Assembly (NCBI GenBank): GCA_016704305.1 | Contig: JADJAL010000019.1 | Span: forward strand, 53,776 to 117,775 | Direction of reading: 5' to 3' | Length of the DNA stretch: 64,000 bases | Source: Haliea sp. | GTDB taxonomy: Bacteria > Pseudomonadota > Gammaproteobacteria > Pseudomonadales > Halieaceae | In this document: piece after piece, positions 52,226-62,068 of the stretch | Position numbering within the stretch: position 1 is the stretch's first letter | How the letters are laid out: every line of letters begins with the position of its first letter | Notes under the pieces: model-generated | The model's input: the letters and a program-made list of their open reading frames with translations, nothing else | Database searches by the model: none | Told to the model about the DNA's origin: nothing | Position numbers and translations under genes: made by a program

Positions 52226-54958
52226 ATGCAAGGACAACCCGGCATCGGAAAAGTCAAAGTCACGCTTGCGATCAAGGGCGATTCCAATATGCCCGAACTG
52301 CGTGCGGATACGCTGGGTGACGTCAGTGTCGGTCCGAACGGATTTTTGCGGTTGCTGGAAACACAACTGGGCATCCCCGCGCGGGACATCTCCTTCACCG
52401 CGCGGCTAATCCAGTACCTGGGTTGCATCGATCGCGTCAATCACGCGGCTGCCTTCTACCACGACTCGTACCAGGCTGACCCGTTCTCGGTGGCGCGCAC
52501 CCTGCTCCAGTGGCGCGACCAGTGGTACCTCGCGGGCTGGACGGGCCGATTCGCTGACGATGCGCCGGCCAGGCTGCGGGACATGGCGGCGATTGAAGCG
52601 TTCGCAGCCGACGCCGTGGAGCCCGGCCTGGGCCAGCGCATCCAGCGCGTGATCCTGCTGCTGCGTGACAACCCTGTCGCGGTGCAATCCATCACCCTGC
52701 GCGATGAGCTGGCCGACTTCCCGCATCTGTGGCAGCGCCTGATCGAGGCCGTCGGTGCGCCGGTGACCACTGACGCGCCCTGCATGCCGCAGGGCAGGCC
52801 GGGGACAGACCTGCATCAACTGCAGCAACAGCTATTGCACAACACCGCGCAAAAAATCCAGCTGCGCGGCGACGGCAGCGTACTCGCACTGCGCGCCGAT
52901 TCGCCACAGGAGAGCACGCCACTCACCGTTTTACTGATGCAGGGCTGGCAGAGAGAAGAACCGCAAAAATCCATCGCGCTGCTGGCGGAAGCGCGCGGCG
53001 ATGTGCTCGACGACTCGCTGGAACTGCTGCACAGCCCGCGCCTGGGCTTCACGGCGACCTCGCCGTGGCGACCGGTATTCCAGGTGCTGCCGCTGGCCTG
53101 TGAACTGCTGTGGGAACCGCTGAACCCCACCGCGCTGTTCCAGTTCCTGTCGCATCCGGTGGGGCCGATTCCCGGGCGCATACGCGAAGCACTGGCGCGC
53201 ACGGTGGCCGATACGCCGGGCATCGGCAGCGTGGCCTGGGAAGACGCGATCACCGCAAGCCTCGACACCGAAGAACCGGCGCAACGCAAAAAAGCTGGAA
53301 AAAAGCCTGCGCTACTGGCTGGAGTCACCGCGCTTTGCGCCCGATGTTGGCGTCGACAGCCAGACACTGTCCGAGCGCGCGCAGGAAGTCGCCGACTGGC
53401 TGCAGGCATCGCGGGAGAGTTACGACGACCCCGCGCGTAAATCCCTGTACAACATCGCGCTGAACCAGGCGCAGGAATTCGTGCATGCGATAGCGCGTTT
53501 GCAGGAACACGGGCGCGACCCGCTGACCCAGGACAACGTGCGCCGCCTGATCGAGGACGTGCGCGGCACCGGCGCGCCGATTACCGACCGCAGCGCCGAA
53601 GTCATCCCCGGCCAACCGCTGGTGCTGCGCGCCGACCATGCGGGCGCGTTCGCGCTCGGCGGCGGCGCAGTGGACGGTGGCGTGGACGGTGGACGTTAGA
53701 TAATGTGATCTGGTGGGATTGCCAGGCCAGCGACCGAATACACCGCTGGCCGTGGTCGCGCAGCGAACGCGCAGCGCTGGCGCAGGGCGGCGTACTGCTG
53801 CAATCCGAGGACGAGCAACTGGCATGGCTCGGCAAGGCCTGGCTGCGCCCTGTGCTCTGCGCGCGCGAGCGCTGCACTTTCATCCTGCACGATGACGCCG
53901 AGCGCCATCACCCGCTGTGGGACCAGATTGCCAGCCTCACCGAAGGCTTGCCCGTGCTACAAGTTTCCAGCAGCGAGACAGCAGCGCAACTCGGCATGGC
54001 AGTCACCCCGCTGGCAGCACACGCCCTGCCGCCAAAGGTGCGCTGGTGGCAGTTACCTGAATCCGTGCAGTTGCCGCAGCGCGAGTTCGAATCGTTCTCC
54101 AGCCTGGATGCCTACATCCACAGCCCGTATCAATGGCTGTTGCGCTATGGCGCGCGCATCCGGCCCGGCGCGCTCGGCAACGTGAGCGACGGCAGCCAGC
54201 TCAGGGGCAGCCTCGCGCACCGCGTGTACGAGGAATTCTTCAACGCGCACCCGGCGATCAGCGCAATCAACACCAGCGCGATCGACAGCTGGGTGGACGC
54301 GCATATCCGCACGCTCCTGCAACAGGAAGGCGCGCTGCTGCTGGAAGCGGGCAGGCAGGCGGAGTGCGAACGCTTCATCACGCAGGTACAGGATTCCCTC
54401 ACCACGCTAGTGGAACACCTGAAGGATGCGAGCGTGGCCAGCGTGCAGATGGAGTTGGGGCAGGAAGGCCAGTTCGCAGGCGGGCTGTTGAACGGCTCCA
54501 TCGATCTGTTGGCCACGCGCAGCGATGGCACCGAGGCCGTGGTCGATATCAAATGGGGCGGCAGGAACTATCGCCGCAAATCGCTGCTGGCGAACAGCTA
54601 CCTGCAGCTCGCCACCTACGCGCAGCTGCGGCGCGGCAACGGCGCCGCGCAATCGCCCGCGCTCAGTTACTTCATCGTGATGGACTCCACCATGCTGAGC
54701 CTCGGCCACGCGTTTTTCCCCAACGCGGAAATCCTGCAACCCGGCAGCGAAGAGAACGCCGCGCAGTACTGGCAGCGTTTCGAGCGAACCTGGCAGTGGC
54801 GCAAGCAGCAATTTGATCGCGGCCTGGTGGAAGTCACGGTGTCGGATACCGAGCCCACCGCAGATTCCATTCCGGATGACGACTGCATGGAAATGCCCGA
54901 GGCCAGCGACGCCTTCAACGATTACAGCGCGCTCACCGGTTGGGGGTCCAATGCCTGA
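52226..54958 (+). pseudogene. AddB-like PD-(D/E)XK nuclease / DNA repair protein with frameshifts
   Basis: About 910 residues if repaired, like AddB-type or TIGR03623 repair proteins. The N-terminal part has LGDVSVGPNGFLRLLETQLG and ARTLLQWRDQWYLAGW, then an inactive helicase-like core (VFQVLPLACELLWEPLNPTA). At the A6 run 53288-53293 one extra A breaks the frame; it resumes as KLEKSLRYWLESPRFAPDVG. A second shift lies in the GTGGACGGTGGC repeat near 53660-53695, resuming as LDNVIWWDCQASDRIH. The C-terminal nuclease has GSIDLLATRSDGTEAVVDIK and SYLQLATYAQL. It overlaps the helicase gene by 8 bases, so the pair acts together. Confidence 0.83.
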
Positions 54959-57900
54959 CATGAAACGCATGAGCGCCAACATACACTTCATCAGCGCCGG
55001 CGCCGGCAGCGGCAAGACGTACTCGCTGACGCACAAACTGGAATCGCTGCTCTCCTCCGGGGAAGTCACCCCCGCCGGGGTCATCGCCACCACGTTCACC
55101 AAACTGGCGGCGGGCGAACTGCAGGAGAAAGTCCGCAGCGCGTTGATCGAAGCGGGCCAGCTCAACATCGCCAACCAGATGGAACAGGCGTTGATCGGCA
55201 CCGTGAACAGCGTGTGCGGCGAGATCCTGCGGCGCTTTGCGTTCGAGGCCGGCATGCCGCCGGACCAGCAGGTGCTGGAAGAGGCGCAGGGCGCCGTGCT
55301 GTTCCAGCAGGCGATGGAGCGCGCGCTGGCCAACAACACGTTGCTGATTCGCCAGATGAACGCCACCTGCCATCGCCTGCAAATCCTCGACCAGCAGCAG
55401 CAATTGAACTGGCGCGCTGAAGTGAAAAGCATCGCCGATGCCGCCCGCGCCAATAACCAGTCGCCCGACGACATTCGCCACCTCGGCAAGGCCAGCGCCG
55501 ATCAATTGCTCGCACATTTTCCCAAGGCTACAAGCCGCGATCTCGACCGGCTGCTGCTGAACGCCATCGAACACGCGCTGAACGGTATCGACACCACTGC
55601 CGACGCCACCGGCGTCACGCGGGATTACCTGTCGCTGATCACCGGCATTCGCGCCGGGCTCTACAAACAGCGCGCCACCTGGCCTGAGTGGATCGGCCTG
55701 AGCAAGAAAATGCCGGGCAAAAAATCCGCTGCTTTCGCCGAGCCAATCGCCGACATTGCCGTGCAGTACGAAAGCCACCCTCTGCTGCACCAGGATATCC
55801 GCTTCTTCGCCGAGCAGGCCTTCGCCATCGCCGCCGACAGCCTCAGCGCCTACCAGCAGATGAAAACGCAAAAAGGCCTGATCGATTTCGTCGACCAGGA
55901 ACAGCGCCTGTACCAGTTGCTGGATCACCCCACCGTGCAGGCAACGCTGCGCGAGGAATTGCAACTGCTGATGGTGGATGAATTCCAGGACACCAGCCCG
56001 ATACAACTGGCGCTGTTCCTGAAGCTCTCGCAGCTGGCCGGGCAGGTGATCTGGGTGGGCGACATCAAGCAGTCGATCTACGGCTTTCGCGGCTCCGACC
56101 CCACGCTTATGGCAGCCGTGGTGCATCGCGTGACCGAGGACGGCAACGCGCCCGAGATACTGGAAAAATCCTGGCGCTCCACGCCGGCGCTGGTGGCGTA
56201 CATCAACAACCTGTTCGTGCCCGCCTTCGCCGACACGCTGGCGCCCGCGCAGGTTGCGCTCACGCCCGCGCGCAACCCATTTACCGAGGAACCGGCCGTC
56301 GAAACGTGGCGCCTGGGCGGGCGCAATAAAGCAGACCGCGCACAGGCGCTGACAAGCGGCATCCAGAGCCTGATGGACAGCGGCAGAACCGTTGTCGACA
56401 AGGCGACCAGGGAAACGCGCGCGGCCACCTACAGCGACATCGCGATACTGTGCCGTACCAACGCCAACCTCAATGAAGTCGCCAATGCGCTGAGCGACGC
56501 CAAGCTGCCAATACGCTACAAACGCCCCGGACTGCTGGCCACGCCCGAAGGCTGCCTCGCAATGGCCTGCCTGCGCCGCGTGATAGACCCGCTGGACACA
56601 CTGGCCAGCGCGGAAATCCTGACGCTGACCAACTGTGGCAATCCCGAAGCGTGGATTGCGCAGCGCATCGCCTTCCTGAACAACCCGGACACCAGCTCCA
56701 CGCAATGGCTGGAAGACAACGACGGCGGGCCGCTGGCGGCCTTGAAAGCACTGCGCACCCGCCTGCACTTCCTGACCCCTGTGGAAGTGCTGCGCGGCGC
56801 GCTCGACGCAGGCAACGTGCGCGAATCCGTGTACCGCTGGGGCCCCACCGAACAGCGCAGCCAGCACCGCCTGAACAATCTCGCCGCACTGCTCGGCCAC
56901 GCCGCCGACTACATGAACCAGTGCAGCGCGCAGAACCAACCCGCCACCAGCGCCGGGCTGGTGCTGTGGCTGTACCAACTGGCCGCGGCGGAAGAAGACA
57001 CGCAGGCCACCGGCGGCGCCGAGAACGCGATACAACTGGTCACCCACTGGGGCGCCAAGGGGTTGGAGTGGCCCATCGTGATCGCGATGAACCTCACCGA
57101 CGATCTCCAGCCCAGGCTCTGGGGCCTGGGCGTACTGCCCTCCCCCGACCCGATCAGCCTCGACGACCCGCTGGCCAAACGCACGCTGCGCTACTGGCCC
57201 GCGTTCATGGGATTGAACACGAAAAATGTGCCGCTGCTGGATCGGATCAACGACAGCGCAGAAGGGCGGATTGCGATCGCGCAGGAGATACAGGAAACGC
57301 GGCGCCTATTGTATGTGTCACTCACGCGCCCACGCGACGGACTGATCATCACCCTGGAGGGCAAAGACAGTGGTGGCTGGATGGCGACGCTGGCGGCAGA
57401 CTGGATGTTGCCCGGCGGTGACACGCTCACGCTACCCGATGGCAGCGAGATACCCAGCGCCTATGTTGAGCTGCAGGCGGACGCGACGGAACCCGCACTC
57501 CCCGAGTACTCGCCCAACTGGCTCACCGCTCACGCCACCCAGACCACGGCAGTGGAAAAACTGCAGCTGCGCGTGAGCCCCTCCGCTATCGCGCCCAGCG
57601 AGACCGCCCGCATCGGCGAAGTGATAACGCTGGGCGAGCGGCTGCCCATCGAGGGCGAATATGAACCGGCCGAACTCGGCACGGCCCTGCACGCCGTGAT
57701 AGGGACGCTGCTGTCAGGCCAGCAAGATACCGCGCGCGTGCTGCGCGACCACGGCATGGAAAAAACCCTGTCCGTTGCCGCCGCCGAAGAAAGTGCCAAC
57801 CGCTTGCTCGCGGTCATCAACGCGCGTTTCGCACCGATCAACATTCACATGGAGTACCCCATTCACTACACCAACGACCACGGGCAAATTATCGACGGCT

Positions 57901-58112
57901 GGATAGACCTGTTACTCGAGACCGCCGAGGGATTCGTGCTGATCGACCACAAGGCCTCGCCGCGCGCGCGCTCCGATTGGGAGGAGATTGCGCTGGGGTT
58001 TTCAGGACAATTGGCGGCATATGCGGAGGGAGTGACTCGGGCGACAGGCAAGCCGGTTGTCAGCCGGTGGATTCAAGACTGCAAGAATCCTGGGCACGCG
58101 GGTTGGGATTGA
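54951..58112 (+). CDS. AddA-like UvrD/Rep-family helicase-nuclease
   Basis: A 1053-residue SF1 helicase. Motif I ISAGAGSGKTYSLT, Ia ATTFTKLAAGELQEKV, II LLMVDEFQDTSPIQ, III VGDIKQSIYGFRG, IV-like WRSTPALVAYINN, V THWGAKGLEWPIV, VI RRLLYVSLTRPRDG. The C-terminus has a RecB-type nuclease: ELGTALHAVIG, IDGWIDLLLETAEGFVLIDH with the catalytic Asp/Lys (DHKA), and GQLAAYAEGV. It would process DNA double-strand breaks with the AddB-like partner. Intact, unlike its partner. The ATG at 54951 overlaps the nuclease stop. Confidence 0.94.
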   Translation: MPDMKRMSANIHFISAGAGSGKTYSLTHKLESLLSSGEVTPAGVIATTFTKLAAGELQEKVRSALIEAGQLNIANQMEQALIGTVNSVCGEILRRFAFEAGMPPDQQVLEEAQGAVLFQQAMERALANNTLLIRQMNATCHRLQILDQQQQLNWRAEVKSIADAARANNQSPDDIRHLGKASADQLLAHFPKATSRDLDRLLLNAIEHALNGIDTTADATGVTRDYLSLITGIRAGLYKQRATWPEWIGLSKKMPGKKSAAFAEPIADIAVQYESHPLLHQDIRFFAEQAFAIAADSLSAYQQMKTQKGLIDFVDQEQRLYQLLDHPTVQATLREELQLLMVDEFQDTSPIQLALFLKLSQLAGQVIWVGDIKQSIYGFRGSDPTLMAAVVHRVTEDGNAPEILEKSWRSTPALVAYINNLFVPAFADTLAPAQVALTPARNPFTEEPAVETWRLGGRNKADRAQALTSGIQSLMDSGRTVVDKATRETRAATYSDIAILCRTNANLNEVANALSDAKLPIRYKRPGLLATPEGCLAMACLRRVIDPLDTLASAEILTLTNCGNPEAWIAQRIAFLNNPDTSSTQWLEDNDGGPLAALKALRTRLHFLTPVEVLRGALDAGNVRESVYRWGPTEQRSQHRLNNLAALLGHAADYMNQCSAQNQPATSAGLVLWLYQLAAAEEDTQATGGAENAIQLVTHWGAKGLEWPIVIAMNLTDDLQPRLWGLGVLPSPDPISLDDPLAKRTLRYWPAFMGLNTKNVPLLDRINDSAEGRIAIAQEIQETRRLLYVSLTRPRDGLIITLEGKDSGGWMATLAADWMLPGGDTLTLPDGSEIPSAYVELQADATEPALPEYSPNWLTAHATQTTAVEKLQLRVSPSAIAPSETARIGEVITLGERLPIEGEYEPAELGTALHAVIGTLLSGQQDTARVLRDHGMEKTLSVAAAEESANRLLAVINARFAPINIHMEYPIHYTNDHGQIIDGWIDLLLETAEGFVLIDHKASPRARSDWEEIALGFSGQLAAYAEGVTRATGKPVVSRWIQDCKNPGHAGWD

Positions 58113-58133
58113 AATACACATCAAACTGCTCCA

Positions 58134-58379
58134 TCAGAACTTCCTGTATTCATCTCCAAAACAGCCGTTTTGCTCAATGAATTGATTGTAGGCTTTGATA
58201 GCCTTTCGATTCTGGTCCACCCATTGATTACCGGCATGTTCCGCCAGTTGCTGGCTCAAGGCCTTCTCAAGCACTGCGGAAAGATTGATATTCAGGGCCC
58301 TGGATTTCAGAAGCAGATCACTATTGACCCCAAGCGTTATGCGCATCTTGGGTGCGCTGGTATCGAATAAAGGTTGCAT
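58134..58379 (-). CDS. CcdA-like antitoxin without a toxin
   Basis: An 81-residue protein with MRITLGVNSDLLLKSRALNI then NLSAVLEKALSQQL (ribbon-helix-helix DNA-binding part), and the CcdA-like C-terminus WVDQNRKAIKAYNQFIEQNG. AGGGA precedes the ATG at 58379; another ATG at 58409 forms an ATGA overlap with the brnA stop. No CcdB gene follows: the helicase gene ends 21 bases away on the other strand. It appears as third gene of the BrnT-BrnA string. Confidence 0.85.
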   Translation of the reverse strand: MQPLFDTSAPKMRITLGVNSDLLLKSRALNINLSAVLEKALSQQLAEHAGNQWVDQNRKAIKAYNQFIEQNGCFGDEYRKF

Positions 58380-58405
58380 GTAGATTCCCTGTGCGACGGG
58401 TCGGT

Positions 58406-58741
58406 TCATTTGCGCTCACGTTTGGCAACGATGTCCTGCAGGTCCTGATCAATCCGACTCTGCCAGCCCGGCCCGGATTGCTTGTACGCTTCAAGTACGT
58501 TTTCGCTCAAGCGAATGGACGTTGCAATCTTGGTAGGCGTCTTTTGTTTACCGCGAGAGCGGCGGTATGCCTCAACGATTTCAGGATGGGTCTCTGAAGT
58601 AGGGCGCATTCTTGCAAAATCTTCGTCAGTCAATTCCCACGTGTCAGGGTCAGCCGCAATCCCGGCATTGATCCGCTCATCTTCCTCGGGCGTGGGATAA
58701 ATCAGTTCAGATTTTACTTTTGGCTTATTGCGCTTTTTCAT
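58406..58741 (-). CDS. brnA: BrnA antitoxin
   Basis: A 111-residue antitoxin: YPTPEEDERINAGIAADPDT, WELTDEDFARMRP, then the ribbon-helix-helix with KIATSIRLSENVLEAYKQSG and GPGWQSRIDQDLQDIV. All family segments are present. It overlaps the toxin gene by 17 bases, normal for brnTA operons. It should bind BrnT and repress the operon. Confidence 0.93.
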   Translation of the reverse strand: MKKRNKPKVKSELIYPTPEEDERINAGIAADPDTWELTDEDFARMRPTSETHPEIVEAYRRSRGKQKTPTKIATSIRLSENVLEAYKQSGPGWQSRIDQDLQDIVAKRERK

Positions 58742-58994
58742 ACTTACTAACTTCCCGTTTATTGGCTTTTCGCAGGCTGATTACCCTGACCCATTCGTTT
58801 CGCTTGACGTACACCAGAACATGCGGTCTGCCCCTGATGGTAGAGGTGGCAATTACCCGTTGCTCATTGTAGTTCTTCCGATGATCAGGAGCGTCCACTG
58901 ATGCATTCCAGTCGAAATCAGTTACGTCTTCAAAGGCTACACCATGCTTGGCACGGTTTGCGGCCGCTTTGACGTCGTCCCACTCGAACTTCAT
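58725..58994 (-). CDS. brnT: BrnT ribonuclease toxin
   Basis: An 89-residue toxin: FEWDDVKAAANRAKHGVAFE at the N-terminus, then the RelE-like core with HRKNYNEQRVIATSTIRGRP and the C-terminal WVRVISLRKANKREVSKYEK. The Arg/His/Lys residues expected for mRNA cleavage are present. First gene of the module; the promoter should lie in 58995-59060, an AT-rich stretch. Confidence 0.94.
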   Translation of the reverse strand: MKFEWDDVKAAANRAKHGVAFEDVTDFDWNASVDAPDHRKNYNEQRVIATSTIRGRPHVLVYVKRNEWVRVISLRKANKREVSKYEKAQ

Positions 58995-59167
58995 GTCATT
59001 GTATGCCCGAAAGCATCAATAGCAAATTTATTTGTATATACATTTTGAAAAGGCCGATGCTTTAAGATTATCGGACCGTATTACAGAATTCGTTGAGCCG
59101 TGAGCAATTGGCCGCATCGGGCTGAATTAGACTTCGCTCCCTAAAGTATTATTCGATGGAGAGAAAC

Positions 59168-59608
59168 ATGCCTACAAAACTGTGCCGTTTAGCCGCATGC
59201 GTGCTTGTGATGCTGTATCTCATCGCCTGCGGCAAATCACCTGATGAAGAGATCATTGCCCAACATATCGCGGACATGCAGGAAGCCGTCGAGGCGAATG
59301 ATTTCAGCGCGATAAAAAGCCACCTGCATGAAAGTTTTGTCGCCAACAAGGGGCTTGATGCCGAGAAGGTCGATCAGCTGCTGCGCATGTACAGCCTGCA
59401 GCACAAAGACATAGGCGTGACCGTTGTCGGCAGCAATACGACGATGGACCCAACCTTCCCGGACAGGGCGGAAACCGTTCTGTCGGTAGTCACTACCGGG
59501 TCTTCAGGTGGATTGCCCTCGGACGGCAGCGTGCGCACCGTAAAGCTGGAGTGGATAAAGGAATCAGAGGACTGGCTGGTGATACGGGCGACGTGGGAGC
59601 GCAATTGA
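59168..59608 (+). CDS. Lipoprotein of unknown function
   Basis: A 146-residue lipoprotein with LMLYLIAC-type lipobox (VMLYLIACGKSPDEE). The mature part is a small alpha-beta domain (HIADMQEAVEANDFSAIKSH, then HKDIGVTVVGSNTTMD, ending EDWLVIRATWERN), consistent with an NTF2-like fold. GGAG precedes the ATG. It is convergent with the broken ATPase gene. No function can be given. Confidence 0.72.
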   Translation: MPTKLCRLAACVLVMLYLIACGKSPDEEIIAQHIADMQEAVEANDFSAIKSHLHESFVANKGLDAEKVDQLLRMYSLQHKDIGVTVVGSNTTMDPTFPDRAETVLSVVTTGSSGGLPSDGSVRTVKLEWIKESEDWLVIRATWERN

Positions 59609-59628
59609 GCGCAGCGCGGGATCAGGGC

Positions 59629-60614
59629 TCAGCCCGCACAATATTCCGCGAACGGCACCACTTCCATCCCTTCCGCAAGCGCGTAGCGACGACTGCCCGG
59701 ATACAGCACCACTAGCTGATCCAACTTCAGGTCGTCGCAGGCAATGCGCATCGATGGCGTCAATTTTGGCGCGTCCATGCGTTTGATCTCGACACCGATG
59801 CGGCGGCCGCGCCGCAGCATGAGCAAATCCAGTTCCGCACCGGCGTGGGTGGCCCAGAACCAGGCTTCATCGGGGGATGGGATTTGAGCACTTCTTCCAA
59901 CACGTATCCTTCCCAGGAAGCGCCCAGTCGAGGATGCAGCAGCAGGTCTGCCTCGCTGCGAATGCCCAGCAACTGGTGCAACAGGCCGCTGTCGCGGAAA
60001 TAGATCTTGGGCATTTTCACCTGGCGCTTTTTCAGGTTTTCGTGCCAAGGCCGCAATTGCCGCACCATGAAAACGCCTTCCAGCAAATCGAGGTAGCGTC
60101 TCACGGTAGATTCGCTGACGCCCAGCGAGCGGGCCAGCTCCGCCGCATTCCAGATTTGCCCGTGGTAATGGGCAAGCATCGTCCAATAGCGCTGCATGGC
60201 CATGCCGGAGATGCCGCCACCGATTTGGGGAATGTCTCGTTCCACCACGGTCTGGATGAAGTTTCTACGCCAGACATAGCTGTCTTCATCACTGGCCGCA
60301 AGGAAGGAGAGCGGGAAACCGCCGCGCAGCCAGTGCCTGCTGTGTGATTCCATGCCCACTTCACCGAGGCTGAACCCGCTGATATCGATGCGTTCGACTC
60401 GCCCGGCGAGGGATTCAGAGGTCTGCTGCAAGAGATCGGGGGAGGCGCTGCCCAGGATCAGGAAGCGCGCCGGCAGTGGCACTCTGTCCGCCAGTACCCG
60501 CAGGATCGGGAACAGTGCCGGCATGCGCTGGATTTCGTCTATGACGATGATGTCGGTCAACGCTTGTAATGCCGTCATCATCGCAAAGCCCAGCCAACAG
60601 CGATTTTCACCCAT
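59629..60614 (-). pseudogene. AAA+ ATPase with DUF4143, 5'-truncated and frame-shifted
   Basis: Starts only at the Walker B region (IIVIDEIQRMPALFPIL); the Walker A half is missing, replaced by noncoding-like sequence. Then LILGSASPDLL, ISGFSLGEVG, HWLRGGFPLSFLA, and the winged-helix part LARSLGVSESTVRRYLDLLE with KIYFRDSGLLHQLLGI. At the G5 run 59872-59876 a base is missing: EGYVLEEVLKSHP continues in another frame as DEAWFWATHAGAELDLLMLR to the YCAG end at 59629. Homologues are defence- or toxin-associated ATPases of unknown role. Dead as given. Confidence 0.85.
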
Positions 60615-60659
60615 AGGAAAAATTACAGACAGTGATTTTTGCCAGCAGGTGAAAATCAC
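60602..60659. repeat. Nested inverted repeats between head-to-head ATPase genes
   Basis: GTGATTTT (60632-60639) and AAAATCAC (60652-60659) are perfect inverted repeats 12 bases apart. GATTTTCAC at 60602-60610 is also the reverse complement of GTGAAAATC at 60650-60658. Three half-sites in 58 bases suggest an operator for the divergent pair or the edge of a rearrangement that removed the neighbouring gene's 5' half. Confidence 0.5.
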
Positions 60660-60673
60660 AGTACTATCCTCCA

Positions 60674-61808
60674 ATGCCCCGCAAAACCATAACATCGCTA
60701 GAACGCTATCTTGTCCCGCAGATCAAGCGGGACTTGGCAAAAAAAATGGTATTCGTTGCTGGCCCGCGCCAGGTCGGTAAGACCACGCTTGCCCGCTCCC
60801 TGCCCGGCGCGGACGCCGGTTATCTCAATTGGGACGTGGCGGAACATCGCGCGCACATTCTGGCGGGCGAATTGCCGGTGTCGAAGCTCTGGGTATTCGA
60901 CGAGATCCACAAGTACAAGCGTTGGCGTAACTTTCTTAAAGGCGTATATGACGGACGCCGCGCCGGTCAACGCATCCTGGTCACGGGCAGCGGGCGACTC
61001 GATCTTTACCGGTTTGGCGGCGATTCATTGCAGGGTCGTTATCACATGCTGCGTATGCACCCGTTGTCAGCGGCGGAGTTGGGCCTCACCACCACGTCAC
61101 GATTACTCGACTTGCTGAAGTTGGGCGGCTTTCCCGAGCCCTATTTTTCCGGCAGCGAAATCGAAGCGCGGCGCTGGTCCCGCGAGTATCGCAGTCGATT
61201 GGTGCACGAAGATGTGGCCTCGTTGGAGAGAGTGCAGGATCTGGGGCATCTGGAGCTTATGATGATGCGCCTGCCCGATCTTGTGGGTTCGCCCCTGTCG
61301 TTGAATGCGTTGCGCGAGGACTTGCAAGTCAGTCCACAAGACAGTGAGTGCCTGGCTTGCGGTATTGGAGCGCCTATACGCCGTATTTCTGCTGTCGCCC
61401 TTTGGCGCGCCGCGAATTCGCGCGGTCAAAAAGGAACGAAAGCATTATCAATTCGACTGGTCGTTGGTAATGAACGAGGGGCCGCGTTTCGAGAATATGG
61501 TAGCGTGCCACTTACTCAAGTGGGTCGATCACCGGCAAGATACGCTGGGACACGATGTGGAACTGCGCTACTTCCGTGACACCGACGGGCGCGAGGTGGA
61601 TTTCGTTGTGACCGAGCGCAATAGGCCAGTGTTAATCGTCGAATGCAAAGCCGCCAGCGGCGACGTGGATCGCAGCCTGCGTTACCTGCACACAAAATTT
61701 CCGGACGCCGAGGCCTGGCAGGTCACCGCCAGCGGTACGAAAGACTTTGTCACACCCGATGGCATCCGCGTTGCACCGGCGATCAAATTGCTCGAGCAGT
61801 TGGTGTAA
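60674..61808 (+). pseudogene. AAA+ ATPase (DUF4143 class) with a frameshift near 61340
   Basis: Walker A GPRQVGKTTLARSL near residue 30, then LWVFDEIHKYKRWRNFLKGV (Walker B), VTGSGRLDLYRFGGDSLQGR, and MHPLSAAELGL. At 61338-61342 the frame changes by one extra base; the C-terminal part continues as TVSAWLAVLERLYAVFLLSP, FDWSLVMNEGPRFENMVACH and the nuclease-like GREVDFVVTERNRPVLIVEC to 61808. If repaired, ~378 residues and complete. The role of these ATPases is unknown. Distinct from the neighbour at 59629; the two are not recent duplicates. Confidence 0.83.
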
Positions 61809-61817
61809 GTGGTAAAT

Positions 61818-61869
61818 GGGGACAGTTTACTTCATTCAACGGGTATTGATGGGTTAAGTGAATTGCCCC
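61818..61869. repeat. REP-like imperfect inverted repeat
   Basis: GGGGACAGTTTACTT (61818-61832) and AAGTGAATTGCCCC (61856-61869) form an imperfect inverted repeat just after the ATPase gene. Similar GGGGACAG/TTTAC elements are common REP sequences mobilised by RAYT transposases in gammaproteobacteria. Only one copy is in this window. Confidence 0.45.
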
Positions 61870-61879
61870 GCTAATTCAT

Positions 61880-61970
61880 CACCAGAATAGTCTTAAGCAC
61901 ACTGGCAAACGCAACCGGCTGATCCAGCATCAGGTGATGCCTGGCGTCGGGGATGGCGACCATCGGTATA
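61880..61970 (-). repeat. 91-bp direct repeat, copy 1: remnant of the hydrolase 3' end
   Basis: Matches 63093-63183 in 88 of 91 positions (differences in TCTTA/G, CAAAC/A and GCGAC/T). On the minus strand it encodes IPDARHHLMLDQPVAFASVL then KTILVMN and a TAG stop at 61872-61874, i.e. the natural-looking end of an alpha/beta hydrolase. The rest of that gene copy is absent. Confidence 0.9.
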
Positions 61971-62068
61971 CCGACCCAGCCGCTGGAGCTGGGTGTGGTA
62001 TCGCTACTGCGCAGTCGCGCGCACCGGTATCGAGTGGTTGTTAATATGAACGGACAAAGGAGAAAGTC

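Noticed and set aside
54933..57047. 704-codon open frame on the minus strand
   Set aside because: Antisense to the AddA-like helicase, which has all SF1 motifs; the reverse frame has low-complexity His/Gln/Gly composition.
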